Shown: piece by piece, positions 53,231 to 62,070 of the stretch
How positions within the stretch are numbered: position 1 is the first letter of the stretch
Layout of the letters: each line of letters begins with the position of its first letter
NCBI RefSeq assembly: GCF_007858445.1
Contig: NZ_VIGV01000001.1
Location: 434,001 to 498,000, forward strand
DNA from: Tsukamurella sputi
GTDB lineage: Bacteria; Actinomycetota; Actinomycetes; Mycobacteriales; Mycobacteriaceae
Direction: 5' to 3'
DNA length: 64,000 bases
The notes under the pieces: model-generated
Databases searched by the model: none
What the model was told of the DNA's origin: nothing
What the model saw: only the letters and a program-made list of their open reading frames with translations
Program-made: the position numbers and the translations under genes

Positions 53231-54685
53231 TTGAGCACCACGCAGACCTTCGCCACCCTGCCCGACACCCGTGCCGCCGAGGCACCCGCCGCCCCCGCCG
53301 TCGCCGACGACGACCTGGCTTTCGACAACACGGCCTTCCTCGACGCGGTACGCCGGGCGGCGTCCGCTCTGCGCGCCGCCGGCGTCGGCCGCGGCGATGT
53401 GGTCGCGGTCCGCCTGCCCAACACCGCGGTACTGGTGGTCGCGCTGTTCGCGAGCTGGCGCCTCGGCGCCGCCGCCACACCGATCAATCCGTACCTCACC
53501 CCCGCGGAAGCGGGCTTCCAGGTGACCGACTCCGCGGCCCGCGTCGTGATCTCGGCGGACGGCGTCGAATTCGACGGTGCCGTGACCCTCACCCCGGAGC
53601 AGCTGCTCTCGGCCTCCCCCGACGACGCCGAGCCCGCCTCCGCCGCCGAGGATCTCGCGCTCCTGATCTACACCTCCGGAACCACCGGTAAGCCCAAGGG
53701 CGTCATGCTCGACCACGCGAACCTGACGGCGATGTGCGAGATGTCCAGCGCGGCCTTCGACTTCACCGCCGACGAACACAGCCTGCTGATCCTGCCCCTG
53801 TTCCACGTCAACGCGATCGTCGTCTCGACGCTCAACCCGTTGCGCGGCGGCGGCCGCATCACGATCGTCTCCCGGTTCGATCCGCGCACCTTCTTCGACC
53901 GTCTCGAGTCGACCGGTGCCACCTACTTCTCGGCGGTCCCCACGATCTACACGATGCTGCTGGGCCTGCCGCCCGAGGTGCGCCCGGACACCTCGCGGAT
54001 GCGCTTCGCGATCTGCGGCGCCGCGCCGGCCAGCCGGGAACTGCTGCAGGGCTTCGAGGCCCGCTACGGGTTCCCGCTCGTCGAGGGATACGGCCTGTCG
54101 GAGTGCACGTGCGCCGCCACCGTCAACCCCCTGCACGGCGTGAAGAAGGTCGGCACCGTGGGCCTCCCGCTCCCCGGCCAGCGACTGAAGATCGTCGACG
54201 GCGCGGGCGCCGAGGTCCCCGTCGGCGAGGCCGGGGAGGTGATGCTCGCCGGGCCGAACATCATGCGCGGCTACCTGAACCGTCCCGAGGAGACGGCGAA
54301 GACCGTGGTGGACGGGTGGCTGCGCACCGGCGACGTGGGCGTACTCGACGCCGACGGCTACCTGACGCTCGTGGACCGCGCCAAGGACATGATCATCCGC
54401 GGCGGGGAGAACATCTACCCCAAGGAGATCGAGTCCGTCGTCTACGGGCTCGACGGGGTCGCCGAGGCCGCCGTGATCGGGCAGCCGGACGCCAAGTACG
54501 GCGAGGTCCCCGTGCTGTACGTCGCCCCCGCCACCGTCGACCCGGACGCCGTTCTGGCGCACACCGCCGCGCACCTCGCCAAGTTCAAGCAGCCCGTCGC
54601 CGTGACCGTCGCCGACACCCTGCCGAAGAACCCCGTCGGCAAGATCGACAAGCCCGCCCTGCGTCGCCTCGACGCCGCCCTCTGA
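53231..54685 (+). CDS. Acyl-CoA synthetase (AMP-binding, FadD-like)
   Basis: 484-residue class I adenylating enzyme. ATP loop LLIYTSGTTGKPKGVML near residue 150, GYGLSE, GWLRTGDVGVLDADGYLTLVDRAKDMIIRGGENIYPKEIE and the catalytic lysine region NPVGKIDKPAL near the C-terminus. Start is TTG 53231, preceded by GAGGAG. It activates a carboxylic acid as acyl-CoA; chain length and substrate are unknown. First of three genes, with DUF3556 and an FAD oxidoreductase. Confidence 0.92.
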   Translation: MSTTQTFATLPDTRAAEAPAAPAVADDDLAFDNTAFLDAVRRAASALRAAGVGRGDVVAVRLPNTAVLVVALFASWRLGAAATPINPYLTPAEAGFQVTDSAARVVISADGVEFDGAVTLTPEQLLSASPDDAEPASAAEDLALLIYTSGTTGKPKGVMLDHANLTAMCEMSSAAFDFTADEHSLLILPLFHVNAIVVSTLNPLRGGGRITIVSRFDPRTFFDRLESTGATYFSAVPTIYTMLLGLPPEVRPDTSRMRFAICGAAPASRELLQGFEARYGFPLVEGYGLSECTCAATVNPLHGVKKVGTVGLPLPGQRLKIVDGAGAEVPVGEAGEVMLAGPNIMRGYLNRPEETAKTVVDGWLRTGDVGVLDADGYLTLVDRAKDMIIRGGENIYPKEIESVVYGLDGVAEAAVIGQPDAKYGEVPVLYVAPATVDPDAVLAHTAAHLAKFKQPVAVTVADTLPKNPVGKIDKPALRRLDAAL

Positions 54686-54707
54686 CCACCGAACGGAGAA
54701 GACCGAC

Positions 54708-56477
54708 ATGGGATTCCTGCAACCCGCCTTTCCTCCCGTCGACCCGGAGGAGTTCCTCGCCCGACCCATCCGGGAGCGCGTGAAGTACGCGACCCAGCAC
54801 TGGGTGGACAACGGTTTCGGCAGCGCCTGGGGCATCTACCTCGTGTACATCGTCAAGCTGATGGTGCTGTTCGCCTGCGGCGGCGTGCTCGCCGCGACCG
54901 CCACGTCGGGCCTGCACTTCTGGGAGGTCGGGCAGTGGTGGAACCAGCCCGTCGTCTACCAGAAGCTGGTGCTGTGGACGACGCTCCTCGAGGCCATCGG
55001 CATCGCCGGTGCGTGGGGACCGCTGACCTTCAAGATCAAGCCGATGACCGGCGGGATCCGGTTCTGGGCGCGCACCGGCACGATCCGGCTGCGCCCGTAC
55101 GCCTGGGTCCCGCTCACAGCGGGCACCCGCCGCACCGGGATCGACGTGGCGCTGTACCTCGGCCTGTTGCTCAGCCTGGTGGTGGGCATCGCGCTGCCGG
55201 GCGGCTCGGTGGGCGACTCCCCGTCGCCGTTGCTGCCGCCGTGGTCCATGATCGCGCCGATCGCGCTGTTGATCCTGATCGGACTGCGGGACAAGACGAT
55301 CTTCCTCGGTGCGCGCGGCGAGCAGTACCTGCCCGCCATGATCATGTTCGCCCTGTTCCCGCTGCTGTCCTTCGCCACGATGATCGTGGGCCTCAAGCTC
55401 CTCATCGTCGCGGTCTGGGTGGGCGCCGGACTGTCGAAGATCGGGCGGCACTTCATCATGGTCATCCCCGTGATGGTCTCCAACTCGCCGTGCATGCCCT
55501 TCAAGGGATTGCGCCGCGCCCACTACCGCGATGCGCCGCACGATCTGCTGCCCTCGAAGCTGTCGCGGTTCATGGCGGAGGGACTCGGCACGTTCGTCGA
55601 GATCGCCGCACCACTGGTCCTGCTGTTCTCCGTGAACCGGACGCTCACCGTGGTCTGCGCCGTCTTCATGGTGTGCTACCACCTGTTCATCATCTCCACC
55701 TTCCCGCTGGCCGTGCCGCTGGAGTGGAACCTGCTGTTCGCCTACACCGCCGTCTTCCTGTTCGTCGGCTTCCCCGCGCAGGACGGCTTCTCGGTGCTCG
55801 ACATGTCGCCGGCGTGGCTGGTGCTGCCGACGGTGGCGGCGCTGGCCTTCTTCCCCGTGCTCGGCAATCTGCGCCCGGACAAGGTCTCCTTCCTGCCCTC
55901 GCTGCGGCAGTACGCCGGGAACTGGGCCACGGGCATGTGGGCCTTCGCGCCCGGCGCCGAGGCGAAGCTCGACCGCGTCCAGCGCCCCGTGCACAACACC
56001 GTCGACCAGTTCGTGGCCTTCGGGATCGAGCGGCAGTGGGCGGAGGTGCTGCTGGAGAAGGGGCTCGGCTGGCGAGCACTGCACAGCAACGGCCGCGGCC
56101 TGTTCTCGATGATGCTCCGGCACGTGCCCGACGTGGAACAGCGCACGCTGCGGGAGGGCGAGCTGGTCTGCAACACGCTGATCGGCTTCAACTTCGGCGA
56201 CGGGCACCTGCACGACGAGCGGCTGATCGCCGCGGTCCAGGAGCAGGCGCGGTTCGAACCGGGCGAGGTGATCGTGGTCTGGGCCGAGTCCCAGCCGGTG
56301 ACGCGGATGACTCAGGACTTCAAGATCATCGACGCCGCGCTCGGCGTGATCGCCCGCGGCCGCTGGAACGTGACCGACTGCGTGAGCAGCCAGCCCTGGC
56401 TGCCCGACGGTCCCGTCCCGAGCACGATCACCTGGACCTCCGACCCCGTCCGATTCCCCGTAGGCTCGTCCCTATGA
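54708..56477 (+). CDS. DUF3556 family membrane protein
   Basis: 589 residues with about ten membrane helices in the first ~380 residues (for example YLVYIVKLMVLFACGGVL, LLLSLVVGIALPGG, PIALLILIGL) and a soluble C-terminal part of ~200 residues. The N-terminus GFLQPAFPPVDPEEFLARPI is characteristic of this actinobacterial family. Function unknown. GGAGAAG precedes the ATG, and its stop overlaps the next gene by four bases. Being between a FadD and an oxidoreductase points to lipid modification. Confidence 0.85.
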   Translation: MGFLQPAFPPVDPEEFLARPIRERVKYATQHWVDNGFGSAWGIYLVYIVKLMVLFACGGVLAATATSGLHFWEVGQWWNQPVVYQKLVLWTTLLEAIGIAGAWGPLTFKIKPMTGGIRFWARTGTIRLRPYAWVPLTAGTRRTGIDVALYLGLLLSLVVGIALPGGSVGDSPSPLLPPWSMIAPIALLILIGLRDKTIFLGARGEQYLPAMIMFALFPLLSFATMIVGLKLLIVAVWVGAGLSKIGRHFIMVIPVMVSNSPCMPFKGLRRAHYRDAPHDLLPSKLSRFMAEGLGTFVEIAAPLVLLFSVNRTLTVVCAVFMVCYHLFIISTFPLAVPLEWNLLFAYTAVFLFVGFPAQDGFSVLDMSPAWLVLPTVAALAFFPVLGNLRPDKVSFLPSLRQYAGNWATGMWAFAPGAEAKLDRVQRPVHNTVDQFVAFGIERQWAEVLLEKGLGWRALHSNGRGLFSMMLRHVPDVEQRTLREGELVCNTLIGFNFGDGHLHDERLIAAVQEQARFEPGEVIVVWAESQPVTRMTQDFKIIDAALGVIARGRWNVTDCVSSQPWLPDGPVPSTITWTSDPVRFPVGSSL

Positions 56478-57880
56478 CCACCGGCACCGTGATCGGCGGC
56501 GGCCCCAACGGGCTCGCCGCCGCCATCACCCTGGCCCGCGCGGGCGTGGAGACGACTCTGCTCGAGGCGGGCGACACCGTCGGCGGCGGGCTGCGGTCCT
56601 TCGAGGCGATCGTCCCCGGGCTCGTCCACGATCACTGCGCGGCCATCCACCCGATGGCGGTGGGCTCGCCGTTCCTCGCGACGATCGACCTGGAGCGGCG
56701 CGGGCTGCGCTGGCGGTCCGCGGACATCGAGTGCGTGCACCCGCTCGACGACGGCTCCGCTGGGGTGCTGCGGCGCTCCGTCGCCGACACCGCCGCGGGC
56801 CTCGGGGCCGACGGTGCCGCGTGGCGCGCGCTGTTCGAGCGGCCCGTGCGGAACTTCGACAAGATCGGCCCGTCGATGCTGGGCCCTCTGCTCCGCGTCC
56901 CGCGGCATCCGCTGGCACTGGCCGGATTCGGAGCACCGACTCCGCTCCCCGCGGCGGCCCTGGCGCGCGCCTTCCGCACGCCCCAGGCACGCGGACTCTG
57001 GGGCGGCGTTGCGGCGCACACCTTCCGGCCGTTGCACGAGCCGATGAGCTCCGCGATCGGCAAGGGCATGCTGACCGCCGGCCATCGCTTCGGGTGGCAG
57101 GTCGCCGAGGGTGGATCCGGAGCCATCGCCGCGGCGCTGCTCGCCGAGTTCGAGGATCTGGGTGGCAGGGTGGAGACCGGTGCGCGGGTGACGGCGGCGA
57201 ATCTCCCCTCTGCCGACGTGACGCTCTTCGACCTCGACCCGCACCAGGTGGCGACGATCCTCGGCGCACGACTGCCGGCGCGTGTGCGCCGCGCCTTCAC
57301 CCGATTCCGGTACGGGCCCGGCGCGTTCAAGGTGGACTTCGCCGTCGAGGGCGGTGTGCCCTGGACCAATCCGGACGCGCGGCGGTCGAGCACCGTCCAC
57401 CTGGGCGGCGACTTCTCCGAGATCGCCGCGTCCGAGAGGACCATCGCCGCCGGCCGGATGCCCGACCGCCCTTTCGTGCTCGTCGGACAGCAGTACCTCG
57501 CCGACCCGAGCCGCAGCGTGGGCGATGTGCACCCCGTCTGGTCCTACGCCCACGTCCCGAACGGCTTCGCGGGCGACGCCGCCAAGGCGATCATCGCCCA
57601 GATCGAACGCTTCGCGCCCGGCTTCCGGGAGCGGATCGTCGGCACCGCGGTGTGCTCGACGACCGAGATGTCGCGCTACAACGCGAACTTCATGGGCGGC
57701 GACATCAACACCGGCTCCAAGGACCCGCTCCAGCTCGTCTTCGGCCCGCGCATCACCCTGCAGCCCTACGACCTGGGCGTACCCGGCATGTACATCTGCT
57801 CGGCCGCGACCCCGCCCGGACCGGCCGCGCACGGCATGTGCGGCTTCCACGCCGCGAGCCGCGCACTCGCGAAGCTGTAG
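56474..57880 (+). CDS. FAD-dependent phytoene-dehydrogenase-like oxidoreductase
   Basis: About 468 residues. Dinucleotide motif GTVIGGGPNGLAAAITLARAGVETTLLEA opens the protein and the phytoene-dehydrogenase-type C-terminal FAD motif appears as PGMYICSAATPPGPAAHGMCG. Translationally coupled to DUF3556 (ATGA overlap). M. tuberculosis Rv2997 near serA1 and ilvC is a related dehydrogenase. Substrate unknown; probably a hydrophobic lipid desaturation or oxidation. Confidence 0.88.
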   Translation: MTTGTVIGGGPNGLAAAITLARAGVETTLLEAGDTVGGGLRSFEAIVPGLVHDHCAAIHPMAVGSPFLATIDLERRGLRWRSADIECVHPLDDGSAGVLRRSVADTAAGLGADGAAWRALFERPVRNFDKIGPSMLGPLLRVPRHPLALAGFGAPTPLPAAALARAFRTPQARGLWGGVAAHTFRPLHEPMSSAIGKGMLTAGHRFGWQVAEGGSGAIAAALLAEFEDLGGRVETGARVTAANLPSADVTLFDLDPHQVATILGARLPARVRRAFTRFRYGPGAFKVDFAVEGGVPWTNPDARRSSTVHLGGDFSEIAASERTIAAGRMPDRPFVLVGQQYLADPSRSVGDVHPVWSYAHVPNGFAGDAAKAIIAQIERFAPGFRERIVGTAVCSTTEMSRYNANFMGGDINTGSKDPLQLVFGPRITLQPYDLGVPGMYICSAATPPGPAAHGMCGFHAASRALAKL

Positions 57881-57910
57881 TCGCGGCCGGTCCGAGGAGG
57901 GCGAATCGGG

Positions 57911-58228
57911 CTACTTCTCCGTGATCGTCGGCGGCAGTCCGACGATCGACTCGCACTCCTGCGCGGCGCGCTTCGCCGTGGGCGTCTGCGCGCCGCCGCT
58001 CCACCCGCTCGCCCGGTCGTAGCCGGGATCGGTCACGCCCTTGGCCGCAAGGCACTGGGCGAACGTCACCGACCACTGGTCGTAGCGATCCCAGAAGGCG
58101 GCGTCGCGGACGGGCGGCCCGGGCGCGGGGCTCGGCTCGGCCTGCGCGACCCCCACCGCCGGGGCGAGGATCGCGCCGCTGAGGGCGAGCACTGCGAGCA
58201 CGTGGCGCGGTGTGGTGATCTTCGACAT
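57911..58228 (-). CDS. Small secreted protein of unknown function
   Basis: 105 residues with a Sec signal peptide (about residues 1-30, cleavage expected after AQA) and a mature domain of about 75 residues containing two cysteines (FAQCLAAKGV and ECESIV) that could form a disulfide, and W/Y-rich WDRYDQWSV. I do not recognise the family. AAGGAG precedes the ATG. It is convergent with the FAD oxidoreductase gene. Confidence 0.75.
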   Translation of the reverse strand: MSKITTPRHVLAVLALSGAILAPAVGVAQAEPSPAPGPPVRDAAFWDRYDQWSVTFAQCLAAKGVTDPGYDRASGWSGGAQTPTAKRAAQECESIVGLPPTITEK

Positions 58229-58353
58229 GCGTTCTCCTTCGGTCGTTCCCGTGCACGGCATTCGGTGAATGCCGACGTGAACGAACGTAGGAGGGCGCTG
58301 TCGCGAGGGGCTCTGCGTCAGGTCACAGCATCGTCGCAGCTGCGCACCGGAGG

Positions 58354-59388
58354 CTACTGCGCGGCGTACGCCGGCTCGCTGCGGAACCGGGAGACCCGTC
58401 CATCGATGCCGCAGATCCGCCACATGAGCTTGCTGAGCGGGTTCATCAGGCCGCACTTCTCGGCCATCATCCGGACGTCGCCGAAGACGTCGCGCTTCAT
58501 CTGCTGCGACTCGGGCGAGCGCCAGAAGATGTCCTTCTTCACCGACCGCGGGATGTCGAAGGTGTCCCAGAACTGCTTGGGCGGCATCATGATCATGGTG
58601 ACCATGACCCGCATGGTGATCGGCAGCATGAGGGAGAGCACGAGCCGCGGGAACCGGCCGCGGGTGGGGATACGGTGCTCGAGCAGCTGATGCGCGAAGC
58701 CGATGTGGCGCGCCTCCTCCGCAACGTGGATCTGCATGATCGAGCTCATCGCCGGGTGCTGCTCCGAACCCGACCGCAGGAACTGCTTCTGCAGATGATC
58801 GATCGGCTCCTCGCCGCCGAGGACCATCATGTAGAAGTACAGCGGCGTCATGGTCGCGAAGAGCGGCACGATCGGCGAGATGCGGCGCAGGAAGGCGCTG
58901 CCGCCCGGCACGTCCATGCCCACGCGGTTCACGAACTCCTGGAACATCAGCGTGTGCTGGCACTCCTCCTTCGCCTCGTGCGTGGCGTAGCGGAACTCCG
59001 GCGAGTTGTTCGGCAGGGCCGCCGTGTACTGCATGATCCCGCGGATCAGCATCGACTCGAACTGCAGGCCCACCTTCGCGACGTTCGCCTGGCGCCACAT
59101 GCCGATCTCGATCTGCTTCGCCAGCGGCTGCGCCTGGTACCACGGGTGGCGGCCGATCGGATCGAACCGGGAGTCGCAGACCCACCGCGGATCATCCGGG
59201 ACGATCGCCAGCTCGGGCGCGTCCCAGTCGATGTCGATGTACGGGTCGAAGTTGCGCCGGACCGAGGCTTCGGAGAGGTCGGTCAGGGTCTGCTCGTACT
59301 CCGCCTGCCCGGGGAACGGGATCCCCTGAGTGCGTCCCATGTGCGTGAGGGCCAGTCGCATCCACGTCTCGCTTCCGTCCGCGGCCAT
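58354..59388 (-). CDS. AurF-like diiron oxygenase family protein
   Basis: About 344 residues, helical. Diiron ligands appear in QFESMLIRG, HEAKEECQHTLMFQEF and HVAEEARHIGFA (E/ExxH pattern), as in p-aminobenzoate N-oxygenase AurF and related mycobacterial proteins. The reaction here is unknown; no reductase is next to it. ATG 59388 (MAADGSETWM) is preferred; a TTG at 59430 extends the frame by 14 residues. No clear ribosome site, so a leaderless transcript is possible. Confidence 0.8.
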   Translation of the reverse strand: MAADGSETWMRLALTHMGRTQGIPFPGQAEYEQTLTDLSEASVRRNFDPYIDIDWDAPELAIVPDDPRWVCDSRFDPIGRHPWYQAQPLAKQIEIGMWRQANVAKVGLQFESMLIRGIMQYTAALPNNSPEFRYATHEAKEECQHTLMFQEFVNRVGMDVPGGSAFLRRISPIVPLFATMTPLYFYMMVLGGEEPIDHLQKQFLRSGSEQHPAMSSIMQIHVAEEARHIGFAHQLLEHRIPTRGRFPRLVLSLMLPITMRVMVTMIMMPPKQFWDTFDIPRSVKKDIFWRSPESQQMKRDVFGDVRMMAEKCGLMNPLSKLMWRICGIDGRVSRFRSEPAYAAQ

Positions 59389-59459
59389 CGTCGTCGTGAT
59401 AGCCGTTTCGAAGCACTCTATCACTATCAATCAGCAGTGCTGGTTTCTTCGGCGCCGGA

Positions 59460-59828
59460 CTAGAGGTAGGACAGGATCAGCACAACGACGGCGAAGCCGA
59501 GCATGCCCAGGCAGTTCACCCAGAACGTCGAACCCAGGAACCGCGCCCGCACGTGCGCCACCGCGGCACAGACGAAGTAGGCGATCACGCCGACGTTGGC
59601 CGCGGCGCCGACACCCGGGTAGTGGAGCCCGGCCAGGAGCCCCGCCACCGCGACCAGTTTGATCACGACGAGGATCCACCACCAGTCGCGCGGGAACCGG
59701 ACACCGTCGAGGCAGTCCCGGATGAAGGCGGGCGGACGCATCGACAGCAGCGCGTCGCCCAGCAGGACGGCGGCGAGCGCGACGGTGAGCCAGGGCCAGT
59801 GCGGTGTGTCGATGAAACCTGTGGTCAT
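59460..59828 (-). CDS. DoxX-like small membrane protein
   Basis: 122 residues, four membrane helices, with DWWWILVVIKLVAVAGLLAGL in the middle and ALLSMRPPAFIRDCLDGVRFP before it, typical of the DoxX_2 (DoxX-like) family. Function unknown. Its ATG overlaps the TetR stop by four bases (ATGA), so it is in an operon with TetR and probably under its control. Confidence 0.82.
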   Translation of the reverse strand: MTTGFIDTPHWPWLTVALAAVLLGDALLSMRPPAFIRDCLDGVRFPRDWWWILVVIKLVAVAGLLAGLHYPGVGAAANVGVIAYFVCAAVAHVRARFLGSTFWVNCLGMLGFAVVVLILSYL

Positions 59829-60424
59829 TGCGAAACCCCTTCTCCCAGAATCTGTCCGATAGCGTCGACGAGACGCTCCGCCGCGGTCTCCCGCGTGATC
59901 GCACCGCCCGAGGTGGCGAACAGCAGGCCGATGTAGACGAAGTAGAGGGTGCGGGCCGCGGCGCCGGGATCAGCGCTCCCCGCGGCGGCGAAGACCTGCT
60001 CGAAGTCGGCCCGCAACTCGTCGCCGAGGTCGCCGAAGGTCCGCGAGCGATGCTTGCCGCGCGCGAGAACGGCCGCGTACTCGCGGGAGAGGTCACCGTC
60101 CGCGTTGAAGTACGCCACGAAGGGCGCGACGAGCGCCATCAGTCGCGCGGTCGCCTCGCCCGGGGTCAGTCGCGGCAGCACCGCGGAGGGCTCACGCCGG
60201 GCGTGCACCGCCGCGATCCAGTCGTCGATGATGGCGATGAGGAGCGCATCCTTGTCCCCCACGCCCATCACCGTGCCGACGCTGACGCCCGCCTCGGCGG
60301 CGATCCGACGCACCGTCGTCGCCGCGTAGCCGTCCGCGCGGAACAGTGCATCCGCCGCGGCGAGGACGCGCGCCCGAGTTCCAGCCTTGGCCTCCGCCCG
60401 TGATTGAACAGGTTCACTGAACAT
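59825..60424 (-). CDS. TetR-family transcriptional regulator
   Basis: 199 residues. N-terminal helix-turn-helix ARVLAAADALFRADGYAATTVRRIAAEAGVSVGTVMGVGDKDALLI and a helical ligand domain. ATG 60424 (MFSEPVQSR) was chosen; an in-frame start at 60460 lies inside the ilvC terminator. The start codon sits in a TGAACA/TGTTCA palindrome, so it likely represses its own operon (tetR-doxX-like). Confidence 0.87.
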   Translation of the reverse strand: MFSEPVQSRAEAKAGTRARVLAAADALFRADGYAATTVRRIAAEAGVSVGTVMGVGDKDALLIAIIDDWIAAVHARREPSAVLPRLTPGEATARLMALVAPFVAYFNADGDLSREYAAVLARGKHRSRTFGDLGDELRADFEQVFAAAGSADPGAAARTLYFVYIGLLFATSGGAITRETAAERLVDAIGQILGEGVSQ

Positions 60425-60429
60425 GTTCA
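60405..60429. promoter_or_regulatory. Tandem TetR-type palindromes over tetR start
   Basis: TGAACAGGTTCA (60405-60416) and TGAACATGTTCA (60418-60429), 13 bases apart; the second is a perfect palindrome containing the tetR ATG. Binding there would block transcription or translation of the tetR-doxX-like operon. Confidence 0.55.
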
Positions 60430-60459
60430 GTACGGTACGTCGTCGCCTCCGGACACGCA

Positions 60460-60493
60460 AGAGCCCCGTCGGACACCGGTCCGACGGGGCTCT
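60460..60493 (-). terminator. ilvC terminator
   Basis: Perfect 15-base arms AGAGCCCCGTCGGAC (60460-60474) and GTCCGACGGGGCTCT (60479-60493), loop ACCG, just after the ilvC stop on the minus strand. Confidence 0.85.
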
Positions 60494-60512
60494 GCGGTGA
60501 TGCGGTGAGGAC

Positions 60513-62066
<1,554 letters not shown>

Positions 62067-62070
<4 letters not shown>

